Source: Kitasatospora sp. NBC_01246 (lineage in GTDB: Bacteria > Actinomycetota > Actinomycetes > Streptomycetales > Streptomycetaceae). From it: a stretch of DNA of 64,000 nt. The notes under the pieces are model-generated. The model made no database searches. It was not told the DNA's origin and saw nothing but the letters and a program-made list of their open reading frames with translations. The first letter of the stretch is position 1. Each line of letters opens with the position of its first letter. A program made the translations under genes and the position numbers. Shown one piece after another: positions 1-11,612 of this stretch. The stretch is from positions 5,580,001 to 5,644,000 of the forward strand of contig NZ_CP108484.1 in assembly GCF_036226505.1 (NCBI RefSeq), written 5' to 3'.

Positions 1-210
1 TTCGGGCTTTGTCCGGGGCGGCTCCGCCGGTGGAAATGGATCTGTTCCGCAATGTTCACGCATTGGTAGCGCGATCCGACGGAACGTGCGCCGCGCGCGC
101 CCCCTGTGCAGCCCAATGCGCCGAATGCGATCTCATCAATAGGCCGAACGGAGGCTCAATAGTCCACTTGACGCGCCCTCATGACAGCCGCCGGGGCTAC
201 GCTTCACGCC

Positions 211-2922
211 GTGAAGGCAATCCGCAGATTCACCGTCCGCACTGTCCTGCCCGAACAACTCCAGCCGTTGCACGAGCTGGCCCTCAACCTGCGCTGGTCC
301 TGGCATCCCGAGACCAGGGACCTCTTCCGGTCCGTGGACCCGGAGGTCTGGGCGGCCACGGGGGAGGACCCGGTGCGCCTGCTGGGCGAGGTCCCGGCCG
401 CGCGGCTCGCCGCGCTGGCCACCGACCGCCGGTTCCTGCGCAGACTCGGCGACCTCGCCGACGACCTGCGGGAGTACCTGGCCGGACCGCGCTGGTACCA
501 GGCCGCCCAGCACGGCCTCGACCAACCGGTCGCCGATGCCGCGCAGCCCACCGCCATCGCCTACTTCTCGCCCGAGTACGGCATCGCCGCGGCGCTGCCC
601 CAGTACTCCGGCGGCCTCGGCATCCTGGCCGGCGACCACCTCAAGGCGGCCAGCGACCTCGGCGTGCCGATCATCGGCGTCGGGCTGTTCTACCGCCACG
701 GCTACTTCCGGCAGTCCCTCAACCGGGACGGCTGGCAGCAGGAGCGCTACCCGCTCCTCGACCCGGACGAACTCGCCGTCACGCTGCTCCGGGAGAGTGA
801 CGGCACCCCCTGCCGGATCGACCTCGCGCTGCCCGGCGGCCGCACCCTCGCCGCGCACGTCTGGCGGGCCCAGGTCGGGCGGGTGCCGCTGCTGCTGCTC
901 GACTCCGACATCGAGGCCAACTCGGCCGCCGAGCGCGACGTCACCGACCGCCTGTACGGCGGCGGCAGCGAGCACCGGCTGCTCCAGGAGATGCTGCTCG
1001 GCATCGGCGGCGTCCGTGCGGTGCGCGCCTACTGCCGGCTCACCGGCCACCCCGCGCCCGAGGTCTTCCACACCAACGAGGGCCACGCCGGCTTCCTCGG
1101 GATCGAGCGGATCCGCGAGCTGATCACCGACGGTCCGGCCGAGCCCGGTCTGGACTTCGCCGCCGCCCTGGAGGCCGTCCGGGCCGGCACCCTGTTCACC
1201 ACCCACACGCCCGTCCCGGCCGGCATCGACCGCTTCGACCGGGACCTGGTCGCCCGCCACTTCGGCGGCGACGCGGCACTGCCCGGCGTCCCGGCCGACC
1301 AGGTGCTCGCGCTCGGCGCCGAGACCTGGCGCGGCGGGGACCCGAAGCTGTTCAACATGGCGGCGATGGGCCTGCGGCTCGCCCAGCGCGCCAACGGCGT
1401 CTCGACCCTGCACGGCGAGGTCAGCCGGTCCATGTTCAACGGACTCTGGCCGGGATTCGACGCCGCGGACGTCCCGATCACCTCGGTCACCAACGGCGTC
1501 CACGCGGCGACCTGGATCGACCCGGCGGTCGTCCGGCTCGGCGCCGCCGAGATCGGCGCCGACCGCGCCGAGGACGCCATGACCACCGGGGACGCCAAGC
1601 GCTGGACGGGCCTGGAGCGGATCGGCAACAGCGAGATCTGGGAGCTGCGCCGCAGCCTGCGCGCCCAGCTCGTCGAGGAGGCCCGCCACCGGCTGCGCGC
1701 CTCCTGGCGCCAGCGCGGCGCCGGCGAGGCCGAGCTCGGCTGGGTCTCCTCGGTGCTCGACCCGGACGTGCTCACCATCGGGTTCGCCCGCCGGGTGCCC
1801 TCCTACAAGCGGCTCACCCTGATGCTGCGCGACCAGGAGCGGCTGCGCGCCCTGCTGCTGAGCCCGACCAGGCCGGTGCAGATCGTGGTCGCCGGCAAGG
1901 CCCACCCGGCCGACGACGGCGGCAAGCGGCTGATCCAGCAGATGGTCGCCTTCGCCGACGACCCGGCCGTCCGGCACCGGATCGTCTTCCTGCCGGACTA
2001 CGACATGGCGATGGCCCGCCACCTCTACCCGGGGTGCGACGTCTGGCTGAACAACCCGCTCCGCCCGCTGGAGGCCTGCGGCACCTCGGGGATGAAGGCC
2101 GCGCTGAACGGCTGCCTCAACCTGTCCGTCCTGGACGGCTGGTGGGACGAGTGGTACGACGGCCAGAACGGCTGGGCGATCCCCACCGCCGACGAGAGCG
2201 CCGGCGTCCTCGACCCGGAGAGCGGCGAGGCCGAGCGGCGGGACGACATCGAGGCCGCCGCACTGTACGACCTGATCGAGCACCAGGTGGCCGCCCGGTT
2301 CTACGACCGGGGCGCGGACGGGCTGCCGCACCGCTGGATCGCCATGGTCCGGCACACCCTGGTCACCCTCGGGCCCAAGGTGCTGGCGGGGCGGATGGTC
2401 CGCGAGTACGTCGAGCGGCTGTACACCCCGGCGGCGCTGGCCCAGCGGGAGCTGGCGGCGGCGGTGCCCGGCGGGCCGGTGACCGGCCCGTACGCGGGGG
2501 CCCGCGAGCTGGCCGGCTGGAAGGCCAAGGTCCGGGAGGCCTGGCCGGCCGTCCGGGTCGAGCACGTCGAGGCGGAGTGCCCGGACGAGGCGCAGGAGCT
2601 GGGCAGCTCGCTGGCGCTGCGGGTGCAGGTCGCGCTCGGCGCGCTGGAGCCCGGTGACGTGGAGGTGCAGGTGGTCTCCGGCCGGGTGGACGAGTCGGAC
2701 GGCATCTCGGATGCCTGCCTGCTCGCCCTCAAGCCGGTCGGCGGGCCGGACCTCGACGGGCGCACCCGCTACGAGGGCTCGCTGGAGCTCTGCCGGACGG
2801 GCCCGTTCGGGTACACCGTCCGGGTGCTGCCGGCCCATCCGCGGCTGGCCTCGCCGGCCGAGCTGGGCCTGGTGGCGCTGCCGCCGGAATCCACCGGGAT
2901 GGACGCGGGGCTGCTGCGCTGA
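211..2922 (+). CDS. glgP: Alpha-glucan (glycogen) phosphorylase, GT35
   Basis: Cytoplasmic enzyme that releases glucose-1-phosphate from alpha-1,4-glucan. About 903 aa. The N-terminus carries the actinobacterial DUF3417-type region (LNLRWSWHPETRDLF), followed by the GT35 catalytic core with SPEYGI, GGLGILAGDHLKAASDLG, and the PLP-binding segment EACGTSGMKAALNG whose Lys binds the cofactor. I chose GTG 211 over the in-frame ATG 181 because family members begin with the KAIRRFTVR segment and because TACGCT (198-203) lies as a -10 about 7 nt before it, suggesting a leaderless mRNA. It sits alone on the + strand, with glgX 5 kb downstream on the other strand. Function is confident; the exact start is an inference. 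Confidence 0.93.
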   Translation: MKAIRRFTVRTVLPEQLQPLHELALNLRWSWHPETRDLFRSVDPEVWAATGEDPVRLLGEVPAARLAALATDRRFLRRLGDLADDLREYLAGPRWYQAAQHGLDQPVADAAQPTAIAYFSPEYGIAAALPQYSGGLGILAGDHLKAASDLGVPIIGVGLFYRHGYFRQSLNRDGWQQERYPLLDPDELAVTLLRESDGTPCRIDLALPGGRTLAAHVWRAQVGRVPLLLLDSDIEANSAAERDVTDRLYGGGSEHRLLQEMLLGIGGVRAVRAYCRLTGHPAPEVFHTNEGHAGFLGIERIRELITDGPAEPGLDFAAALEAVRAGTLFTTHTPVPAGIDRFDRDLVARHFGGDAALPGVPADQVLALGAETWRGGDPKLFNMAAMGLRLAQRANGVSTLHGEVSRSMFNGLWPGFDAADVPITSVTNGVHAATWIDPAVVRLGAAEIGADRAEDAMTTGDAKRWTGLERIGNSEIWELRRSLRAQLVEEARHRLRASWRQRGAGEAELGWVSSVLDPDVLTIGFARRVPSYKRLTLMLRDQERLRALLLSPTRPVQIVVAGKAHPADDGGKRLIQQMVAFADDPAVRHRIVFLPDYDMAMARHLYPGCDVWLNNPLRPLEACGTSGMKAALNGCLNLSVLDGWWDEWYDGQNGWAIPTADESAGVLDPESGEAERRDDIEAAALYDLIEHQVAARFYDRGADGLPHRWIAMVRHTLVTLGPKVLAGRMVREYVERLYTPAALAQRELAAAVPGGPVTGPYAGARELAGWKAKVREAWPAVRVEHVEAECPDEAQELGSSLALRVQVALGALEPGDVEVQVVSGRVDESDGISDACLLALKPVGGPDLDGRTRYEGSLELCRTGPFGYTVRVLPAHPRLASPAELGLVALPPESTGMDAGLLR

Positions 2923-2979
2923 ACGGGTGGGGAGGGCCGGTCGGTCCGGCTCTCCCCACCCCGCCCGGCCGGGCGGGGC

Positions 2980-3732
2980 CTAGCGGACGGCGGCGACCAG
3001 GGAGTCGGTGACGGAGCGCCAGGCCACCCCGGCCTCGCGGAACCCGGTCTCGACGAGCCGGGCGGTGTGCCAGTCGGCGGGGTGCACGGCGCCCTGGGCG
3101 TGCGAGCCGTAGAGCGCGTTGCGGGCGGCGACCTCCTCGGCGAGCAATGGGTCGGCCGCGGCCGCCGCCCACCAGCCGGCCCAGTCGAGCACGCCGTCGG
3201 CCCGCTCGCGTTCCTGGCGCCGCTGCTGGAAGGCCTCGTCGGCCGCGGTGAGCAGCGGGATCGTCGACTCGGGGGTGTGGTCGGCGTTGAGGAAGACGCC
3301 CCCGGGGCGGACCAGCTCGGCGAGGTCCCCGTACAGCCGGACGAGGTCGTCGGTGGGCAGCCAGTGCAGGGCGGTGGCGGTCACCACGGCGTCGAACGGG
3401 CCGGGCGGGAGCCGGGTGGCCCAGTCCGGGTCCTTGAGGTCGGCGGTCACCAGGGTGAACCGGGGCTCGTCGGCGAAGATGCCGCGGGCGATGGCCATCA
3501 GCGCCGGGTCCTGGTCGACGCCGACGCTGACCGCGCCGGGCAGCCGGGCGAGCAGTCGTTCGCTGATGCTGCCGGTGCCGCAGGCCAGGTCGAGGACGCG
3601 CGGCTCGGGGCCGGCGACCGCCTCGACGACGTCCAGCATGGCGCGGAACCGCTCCTCGCGGTCGGGCAGGTACCACTCCTGCTGGCGGTCCCAGCTGCGC
3701 TGCCAGTCCTGCCAGTGCGTCCGGTCGGTCAC
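2980..3732 (-). CDS. Class I SAM-dependent methyltransferase
   Basis: 250 aa protein with a Rossmann-type methyltransferase core. SAM motif I is VLDLACGTGSIS (about residues 46-57), followed by the acidic VGVDQDP, and motif post-I VTADLKDPDW. The FDAVVTATALHWL segment is typical of methyltransferase domain 25/11 families. The substrate cannot be deduced. GTG start at 3732 has AGGGAGC as ribosome binding site. It is separated from the ABC exporter genes by a perfect 14-bp hairpin, so it is probably its own transcription unit. It ends 57 bp from glgP, convergent with it. Confidence 0.85.
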   Translation of the reverse strand: MTDRTHWQDWQRSWDRQQEWYLPDREERFRAMLDVVEAVAGPEPRVLDLACGTGSISERLLARLPGAVSVGVDQDPALMAIARGIFADEPRFTLVTADLKDPDWATRLPPGPFDAVVTATALHWLPTDDLVRLYGDLAELVRPGGVFLNADHTPESTIPLLTAADEAFQQRRQERERADGVLDWAGWWAAAAADPLLAEEVAARNALYGSHAQGAVHPADWHTARLVETGFREAGVAWRSVTDSLVAAVR

Positions 3733-3801
3733 GTCCGCTCCCTAGGTCGTCGGCCTGCGGACCGGTGCGGGCCGGTGCGGCCCGGTCGGTCCCGGGGACG
3801 A

Positions 3802-3839
3802 CTCTAGGCCCTTTCGGTAATGGATGAAAGGGCCTAGAG
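3802..3839. terminator. Perfect 14-bp hairpin after the ABC exporter operon
   Basis: CTCTAGGCCCTTTC (3802-3815) pairs perfectly with GAAAGGGCCTAGAG (3826-3839) around a 10-nt loop. It lies just beyond the ABC exporter stop (3861, minus strand) and just before the methyltransferase start (3732). A factor-independent terminator is the simplest reading. The loop hexamer GGTAAT (3816-3821) can alternatively pair with ATTACC (3843-3848). Confidence 0.6.
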
Positions 3840-3860
3840 GCTATTACCCGCGCGGCGCGG

Positions 3861-5738
3861 TCAGACCAGGCTGTCCCGCCAGGCCTGATGCAGCTCGGCG
3901 AAGCGGCCGGAGCCTTCGATCAGCTCCTGCGGGGTGCCGTCCTCGACGATCCGGCCCTGGTCCATCACCAGGACGCGGTCGGCGATCTCGACGGTGGAGA
4001 GCCGGTGGGCGATGATCACGGCCGTCCGCCCGGCCAGCACGGTGCGCATCGCCCGCTGGACGGCCTGCTCGCCGGGCACGTCCAGCGAGCTGGTCGCCTC
4101 GTCCAGGATCAGCACCGCCGGGTCGGCCAGCAGGGCCCGGGCGAAGGCGACCAGCTGGCGCTGGCCGGCCGAGATCCGGCCGCCGCGCTTGCGCACGTCG
4201 GTGTCGAAGCCCTCCGGCAGCGCGGCGACGAACTCGTACGCGCCGATGTCCCGGGCGGCCTGCTCGACCTCCGCGCGGGAGGCACCGGGACGGCCGATCG
4301 CGATGTTCTCGGCGACGGTGCCGGAGAACAGGAACGACTCCTGCGTCACCATGACCACCCCGCGCCGCAGTTCCGGCGTGGCGAGGTCGCGCAGGTCCAC
4401 CCCGTCGAGGCTGATCCGGCCGCCGGTCGGGTCGTAGAAGCGGGCCAGCAGCTTGGCGACCGTCGACTTGCCCGCGCCGGTAGCCCCGACCACGGCCACG
4501 GTCTGGCCGGCCGGCAGCACCAGGTCGAAGGCGGGCAGCACCTCCTTGCCGGAGCGGTAGCCGAAGGCGGTCTTCTCGAAGTGCACCTCGCGCCCCTTGG
4601 CCGCGGCGGTGGACCGCTGGGCCGGGAGCTCCTTCGGCTCGGCGGGCTCCGCGACGGTCGGCTCGTGGGCGAGCAGGCCGGCGATCTTCTCCAGGGCGGC
4701 GGCGGCCGACTGGTAGCTGTTCAGGAACATCGCGAGCTGGTCGATCGGGTCGAACAGGCGGCGCAGGTAGAGCACGAAACCGGTGAGCACGCCGAGCTCC
4801 ACCGCGCCGTCGGTGACCAGGAAGGCCCCGAGCAGCACCACACCGGCGCTCCAGACGTTCGCGGTGGCGCGGGAGAGGCCGACGTAGCGGGCGATCTCCA
4901 GCAGGCCGTCCGCCGTGGCGGCGGCCGACTGCCGGTTGACCACGGAGAACGCGGCGTCGTTGGCCCGCTCGCGGCGGAAGGCCTGGACGGGGCGGATGCC
5001 GTTCATGGTCTCGGTGAAGCGCACGATCAGCGAGGCGGCCGAGGTGCGCGAGCGGCGGTAGACCCGGCGGGAGCGGCTCCGGAACGAGCGGGCGATCAGG
5101 AACAGCGGGACGAACGAGGCCAGCGAGACCAGGCCCAGCCGCCAGTCCATCACCAGCAGCAGCACCGAGATGTAGAAGACCGAGAGGAAGACGGTCAGCA
5201 GCTCCTGGAGGCCCTCGGAGAGCAGCTCGCGCAGCGCGTCCACGTCGGAGGTGGCGCGGGAGATGATCCGGCCCGAGGTGTACCGCTCGTGGAAGTCCAG
5301 GCTGAGGCGCTGGGCGTGCCGGAAGATCCGGCCGCGCAGCTCCAGCAGGATGTCCTGGTTGATCCGGGCGCTGATCTTGATGAACGCCCACTGCAGCACG
5401 GTGCTGATCAGCGCGCAGGAGAGGTAGGCGGTGATCACCGCGACCAGCGGGCCGGCGTCGTGGTCGCGCAGTGCCGGGATGCCCCGGTCCATGGCGATCG
5501 CCACCAGCAGCGGACCGGACTGCAGCGCCGCCTGCTGGAGCAGGATCACCACCATCGCGACGGTGATCCGGGCCCGGTGCGGGCCGAGCAGCGCGCGCAG
5601 CAGCGCCCGGGGCGCGCCCGGCGGGACGGGGATGTCCTCCTCGTCGGCCGGGGGCGCGGGCAGCTCCTCCTCCGGCGCGGCCTTCGCCGCCTCCGTGGAC
5701 TTCGCCGACTTCTCGGCGGGTTCGAGCGTGGTGGTCAT
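3861..5738 (-). CDS. ABC exporter half-transporter, catalytically canonical subunit
   Basis: 625 aa fusion of an exporter-type membrane domain (ABC transporter type 1, about residues 65-340) and an ATPase domain. Walker A is GATGAGKST, Walker B is LILDEATSSLD with the catalytic Glu present, and the H-loop is IIAHRLSTV. The signature is degenerate (ISAGQRQ instead of LSGGQ). The N-terminal 55 residues are a charged Pro/Glu/Ala-rich cytoplasmic tail. Its ATG overlaps the stop of the upstream partner (ATGA, 5735-5738), so the two are translationally coupled and probably form a heterodimer. The substrate is unknown; multidrug or lipid export is typical of the family. Confidence 0.9.
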   Translation of the reverse strand: MTTTLEPAEKSAKSTEAAKAAPEEELPAPPADEEDIPVPPGAPRALLRALLGPHRARITVAMVVILLQQAALQSGPLLVAIAMDRGIPALRDHDAGPLVAVITAYLSCALISTVLQWAFIKISARINQDILLELRGRIFRHAQRLSLDFHERYTSGRIISRATSDVDALRELLSEGLQELLTVFLSVFYISVLLLVMDWRLGLVSLASFVPLFLIARSFRSRSRRVYRRSRTSAASLIVRFTETMNGIRPVQAFRRERANDAAFSVVNRQSAAATADGLLEIARYVGLSRATANVWSAGVVLLGAFLVTDGAVELGVLTGFVLYLRRLFDPIDQLAMFLNSYQSAAAALEKIAGLLAHEPTVAEPAEPKELPAQRSTAAAKGREVHFEKTAFGYRSGKEVLPAFDLVLPAGQTVAVVGATGAGKSTVAKLLARFYDPTGGRISLDGVDLRDLATPELRRGVVMVTQESFLFSGTVAENIAIGRPGASRAEVEQAARDIGAYEFVAALPEGFDTDVRKRGGRISAGQRQLVAFARALLADPAVLILDEATSSLDVPGEQAVQRAMRTVLAGRTAVIIAHRLSTVEIADRVLVMDQGRIVEDGTPQELIEGSGRFAELHQAWRDSLV

Positions 5739-7564
5739 CGGGCGGCGCCCCTCTCCGGTACCAGGGCGGCGTCGCCCGACATCAGTTCGCGGTAGCGCGC
5801 CGAGCTGCGCAGCAGCTCCTGGTGGGTGCCGACGGCCTCGATCCGGCCGTCCGAGAGCACCGCGACCCGGTCGGCGAGCAGCACGGTGCTCGGCCGGTGG
5901 GCCACCACCAGCGCGGTGGTGGAGCCGAGCACCTGCCGCAGGGCCCGCTCGACGAGCGCCTCGGTGTGCACGTCCAGCGCGGAGAGCGGGTCGTCCAGGA
6001 CGAGGAAGGCCGGGGCGCCGACCACGGCGCGGGCCAGCGCCAGGCGCTGGCGCTGGCCGCCGGAGAGGCTGAGGCCCTGCTCGCCGACCTCCGTCCCGGC
6101 GCCGTCGGGCAGCTTCTCGACGAAGCCGGCCTGGGCGGTGGCCAGCGCGGCGGCGAGCTGCTCGGGGCCGGCGCCGGGCGCGCCCATCAGCACGTTCTCC
6201 CGGACGGTGGCGGAGAACAGGGTCGGCTCCTCGAAGGCGACCGAGACCAGCTCGCGCAGCCGCTCGCGGGGCAGCTCGCGGATCGGGCGGCCGTCCAGCG
6301 TGATGGTGCCGGCGGTGGCGTCGTACAGCCGGGGGAGCAGCGCGGTGAGCGTGGTCTTGCCGCTGCCGGTGGCACCGACCAGGGCCATCGTCTCGCCGCT
6401 GCGGATGTGCAGGTCGATGCCCCGGAGCAGGTCGGGGGTGTCGGGCGGCGCGTCGGGGTAGCGGAAGCGGACGCCGGTGAGCCGGATGCCGTCGGGGGCG
6501 GAGCCCGGCGTCGTGGCCGTGGTGTCGGCGGCGTCGGCCGGGGCCGGCTCGGTGTCGTCGTCCGGCAGCGGCTCGTCCAGCACCTCGAAGAAGCGGTCGG
6601 CGGCGGTGGCGGCCTCGTTGGCGTAGGCGAGCAGCCAGCCCAGCGACTCGACCGGCCAGCGCAGCGCGAGCGCGGTGGAGAGGAAGGCGACCAGGGTGCC
6701 GGTGCTCAGCTCGTCGTGCGCCACCAGGTAGCAGCCGACCGCGAGGGCGCAGCCGAGGGCCAGCTCGGGCAGGCCGACGATGACCGCCCAGAGGTTGGCG
6801 AGCAGGCCGGCCTTGCGCAGCTCGGTCCGGCGCAGGTCGTGCGTCCGGGCCCGGAAGCGGTCGGCCATCGACCGGTGGCGGCCGAAGGCCTTGAGGATGC
6901 GGATGCCGAGGATGGACTCCTCGATGACGGTGGCGAGGTCGCCGTTCTGGTCCTGGGCGACCCGGGCGGCGCCGGAGTAGCCGGCCTCGAACCTCCGGGT
7001 CAGCACCATCAGCGGGACGGCGGGCGCCAGCACGATCAGGGCCAGCCGCCAGTCCTGGGTGAACATCAGGGCGGTGCCCGCGAGGAAGGTCGCGGTGTTG
7101 ACGATCAGGAAGACCAGCGGGAAGGCCAGGAACAGCCGCATGGTGTACATGTCGGAGGTCGCCCGGGAGAGCAACTGGCCGGAGCCCCAGCGGTCGTGGA
7201 AGGAGATCGGCAGCCGCTGCAGCCGGGCGAAGAGGTCGCCGCGCATCGCCGTCTCCACCCCGGCCAGGGGTTTGGCGAGGATGACCCGGCGGGCGTAGAA
7301 CAGGGCCGCCTCGAAGAGCCCGAGCGCCAGGAGCAGGCCGATCAGCGGCCAGAGCGCGCCGACGTCGTGGTCGGTGATCGGTCCGTCGACGATTCGGCCG
7401 AGAACGATCGGGACGAGCAGCACGCTGAGCGCGGCGAACAGCGCGGCGGCGACCGAGGCGGTCAGCCGCCAGCGGATCGCGCGGGCGTAGGGCCACAGGC
7501 GCAGCAGCGAGCGGACCGTCGACCGGTGGGCGGACGTGGGGGCGGGGGCTTGGTTCTCGGCCAT
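5735..7564 (-). CDS. ABC exporter half-transporter, degenerate-Walker-B subunit
   Basis: 609 aa, TM domain followed by ATPase domain. Walker A GATGSGKTT and signature LSLSGGQRQR are canonical, but Walker B reads FLVLDDPLSALD, with Asp where the catalytic Glu is expected. Together with the altered signature of the partner, this is the pattern of a heterodimeric exporter with one degenerate ATP site (TM287/288, BmrCD and TmrAB type). I chose ATG 7564 (MAENQ) rather than ATG 7594. It is the first gene of a two-gene operon and lies about 100 bp from the end of glgX. Confidence 0.9.
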   Translation of the reverse strand: MAENQAPAPTSAHRSTVRSLLRLWPYARAIRWRLTASVAAALFAALSVLLVPIVLGRIVDGPITDHDVGALWPLIGLLLALGLFEAALFYARRVILAKPLAGVETAMRGDLFARLQRLPISFHDRWGSGQLLSRATSDMYTMRLFLAFPLVFLIVNTATFLAGTALMFTQDWRLALIVLAPAVPLMVLTRRFEAGYSGAARVAQDQNGDLATVIEESILGIRILKAFGRHRSMADRFRARTHDLRRTELRKAGLLANLWAVIVGLPELALGCALAVGCYLVAHDELSTGTLVAFLSTALALRWPVESLGWLLAYANEAATAADRFFEVLDEPLPDDDTEPAPADAADTTATTPGSAPDGIRLTGVRFRYPDAPPDTPDLLRGIDLHIRSGETMALVGATGSGKTTLTALLPRLYDATAGTITLDGRPIRELPRERLRELVSVAFEEPTLFSATVRENVLMGAPGAGPEQLAAALATAQAGFVEKLPDGAGTEVGEQGLSLSGGQRQRLALARAVVGAPAFLVLDDPLSALDVHTEALVERALRQVLGSTTALVVAHRPSTVLLADRVAVLSDGRIEAVGTHQELLRSSARYRELMSGDAALVPERGAAR

Positions 7565-7665
7565 CGCCGTGAGCGTAGGTCGGGCCCGCGTCATTTCTCA
7601 TCAGGTTTTTCGCACCTGTCGTCGAGAACCGGCCACCGGTGGCCGGGACGCGTGGGGTGCGGGGG

Positions 7666-9870
<2,205 letters not shown>

Positions 9871-10159
9871 GGCCCTACCCTCCCTGGGCGGGGTGTCCCG
9901 GACCCCGTTCACCTTCTCTTTCCCTGATCCTGCTGATCGGAAGCCGCTGAACGGTGGCTTACCGGCGGATGGCGGCCGGGGGCCGCGCGCCGCGGGGGCG
10001 GTTCGGGCACGCCGCCCGGGCCCGAACCGGGGCCACCACCGGGCCGCCGGCCGCCCGGTGGTGGGCCGCCGGAGTGAGGTTCACCCGGCGGTCCGCGTGT
10101 CCTGCCGGGATTGCCCTCGTTGTCCGGGGTATCGGACGGAAACGGCGGGAGGCCCCGGA

Positions 10160-11395
10160 ATGCGGCCCCGAGTACTGGTGTGGGCGCGCCGTGCGGCGGC
10201 GCTGGGGTGGAGCCTGGCGGTGCTGACGGGGTGCGCCGGCGGGGGCGGTCCGGCGGCCGGCCCGGCCCAGGACGCGGCGGCCCCGGGGCACACGGCCCCG
10301 CCGGCCCCCTCCCGGGCGGCGATCACCGCGCTGCCCGCCGACGGCGCCGAGGACGTCCCGCCGGACGGCGCGGTCCGGGTCTCGGTGGCCCAGGGCCGGC
10401 TGGTCTCCGTCCGGCTGGCCGACGCGAAGGGCACCGAGGTGGCCGGGACGCTCTCCCCGGACGGTGCGAGCTGGGCGCCGAACGGCCCGCTGCCGCTCGG
10501 CACCGCGTACACCCTGGACTCGGTGGCCGAGGACGACCAGGGCCAGAAGGCGAACCAGCACACGGACTTCTCGACGGTGGCCCGGGCGCACACCTTCGTC
10601 GCCTTCTTCACCCCGGAGGACGGCTCCACGGTCGGCGTCGGCATGCCCGTCTCGCTGCGCTTCAGCCGCCCGATCACCGACCGGGCGGCCGTCGAGCGGG
10701 CGGTGACGGTGACGGCCGACCCGCCGGTGGAGCTGGCCGCGCACTGGTTCGGCACCCAGCGGCTGGACGTCCGGCCGAAGGCCTACTGGGCGGCCGGCAC
10801 CAAGGTCGCGGTGGCGCTGCGGCTCAAGGACGTGCAGGGGGCGCCGGGCGCGTTCGGCACCCAGACCAGGGACGTCCGGTTCACCGTCGGCCGGGCCCAG
10901 GTCTCCACGGTGGACCTGGACGCCCACACCCTGACCGTGCGGGCCGGGGCGGGCGGCAAGGTGGTGCGCACGCTCAAGGTGTCCGGCGGGGACCCGAAGC
11001 ACACCACCTACCGGGGCGTGCTGGTGGTCTCCGAGAAGTACCGCACGACCAGGATGAACTCGCAGACCGTCGGGATGGGCGACGAGTACGACATCAAGGA
11101 CGTCCCGCACGCGATGCGGCTGACCACCTCCGGCACCTTCATCCACGGCAACTACTGGGCCGACCCGGCGGTGTTCGGCACGGCCAACACCAGCCACGGC
11201 TGCATCGGCCTGGCCGACGCCAAGGGCGGGACGAGCAAGGACACCCCGGCGGGCTGGCTGTTCGAGCACACCATCCCCGGGGACGTGATCGAGGTGAAGG
11301 CGGCCACCGGGGACGCCGTCCCGCCGAGCAACGGGTTCAACGGCTGGAACCTGCCCTGGGCCCAGTGGGTCGCGGGCAGCGCGATCGAGCGCTGA
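10160..11395 (+). CDS. Lipoprotein L,D-transpeptidase (copy 1 of 3)
   Basis: 411 aa secreted lipoprotein that would form 3-3 peptidoglycan cross-links. Signal peptide with lipobox VLTGC (lipidated Cys 25), an Ala/Pro-rich linker, a bacterial Ig-like domain, then a YkuD catalytic domain. The domain ends in HGNYW...SHGCIGL, with catalytic Cys 348. ATG 10160 is preceded by GGGAGG at 8 nt spacing. Of the three copies it has the shortest leader and the most divergent Ig-like region. The three genes are in tandem but separated by 200-bp gaps with their own ribosome binding sites. Confidence 0.9.
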   Translation: MRPRVLVWARRAAALGWSLAVLTGCAGGGGPAAGPAQDAAAPGHTAPPAPSRAAITALPADGAEDVPPDGAVRVSVAQGRLVSVRLADAKGTEVAGTLSPDGASWAPNGPLPLGTAYTLDSVAEDDQGQKANQHTDFSTVARAHTFVAFFTPEDGSTVGVGMPVSLRFSRPITDRAAVERAVTVTADPPVELAAHWFGTQRLDVRPKAYWAAGTKVAVALRLKDVQGAPGAFGTQTRDVRFTVGRAQVSTVDLDAHTLTVRAGAGGKVVRTLKVSGGDPKHTTYRGVLVVSEKYRTTRMNSQTVGMGDEYDIKDVPHAMRLTTSGTFIHGNYWADPAVFGTANTSHGCIGLADAKGGTSKDTPAGWLFEHTIPGDVIEVKAATGDAVPPSNGFNGWNLPWAQWVAGSAIER

Positions 11396-11612
11396 GCCAC
11401 CGGCCCCTGGCCCCGGCTGCGGGGCGGTGACCCTCCCGCCGGTCTTCACCGCTGTTCCACCTGTGATTCACCGCACTCCCCCCGGGGTTCACTCATTCGG
11501 CCCAGCTATCCTGCTTGCCGCGCCGAAGACCGGCGCGGAAGATCGCCGGTCCGGTGCAACCCGTCCGGGCGAACACGCGTCCATCTGGATGGACACCGGG
11601 AGGGGAGAAACC

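Noticed and set aside
1..180. Coding sequence at the left edge
   Set aside because: No frame with supported start or domain; it looks like the upstream region of glgP.
136..2838. 900-codon minus-strand frame opposite glgP
   Set aside because: Antisense shadow of a high-GC gene; low-complexity Arg/Gly/Asp composition without domains, while the + strand has full phosphorylase motifs.
3861..7601. A single 1246-codon frame spanning both ABC genes
   Set aside because: Its first half is a shadow frame of the upstream exporter. The real second gene starts at 5738 with an ATGA overlap.
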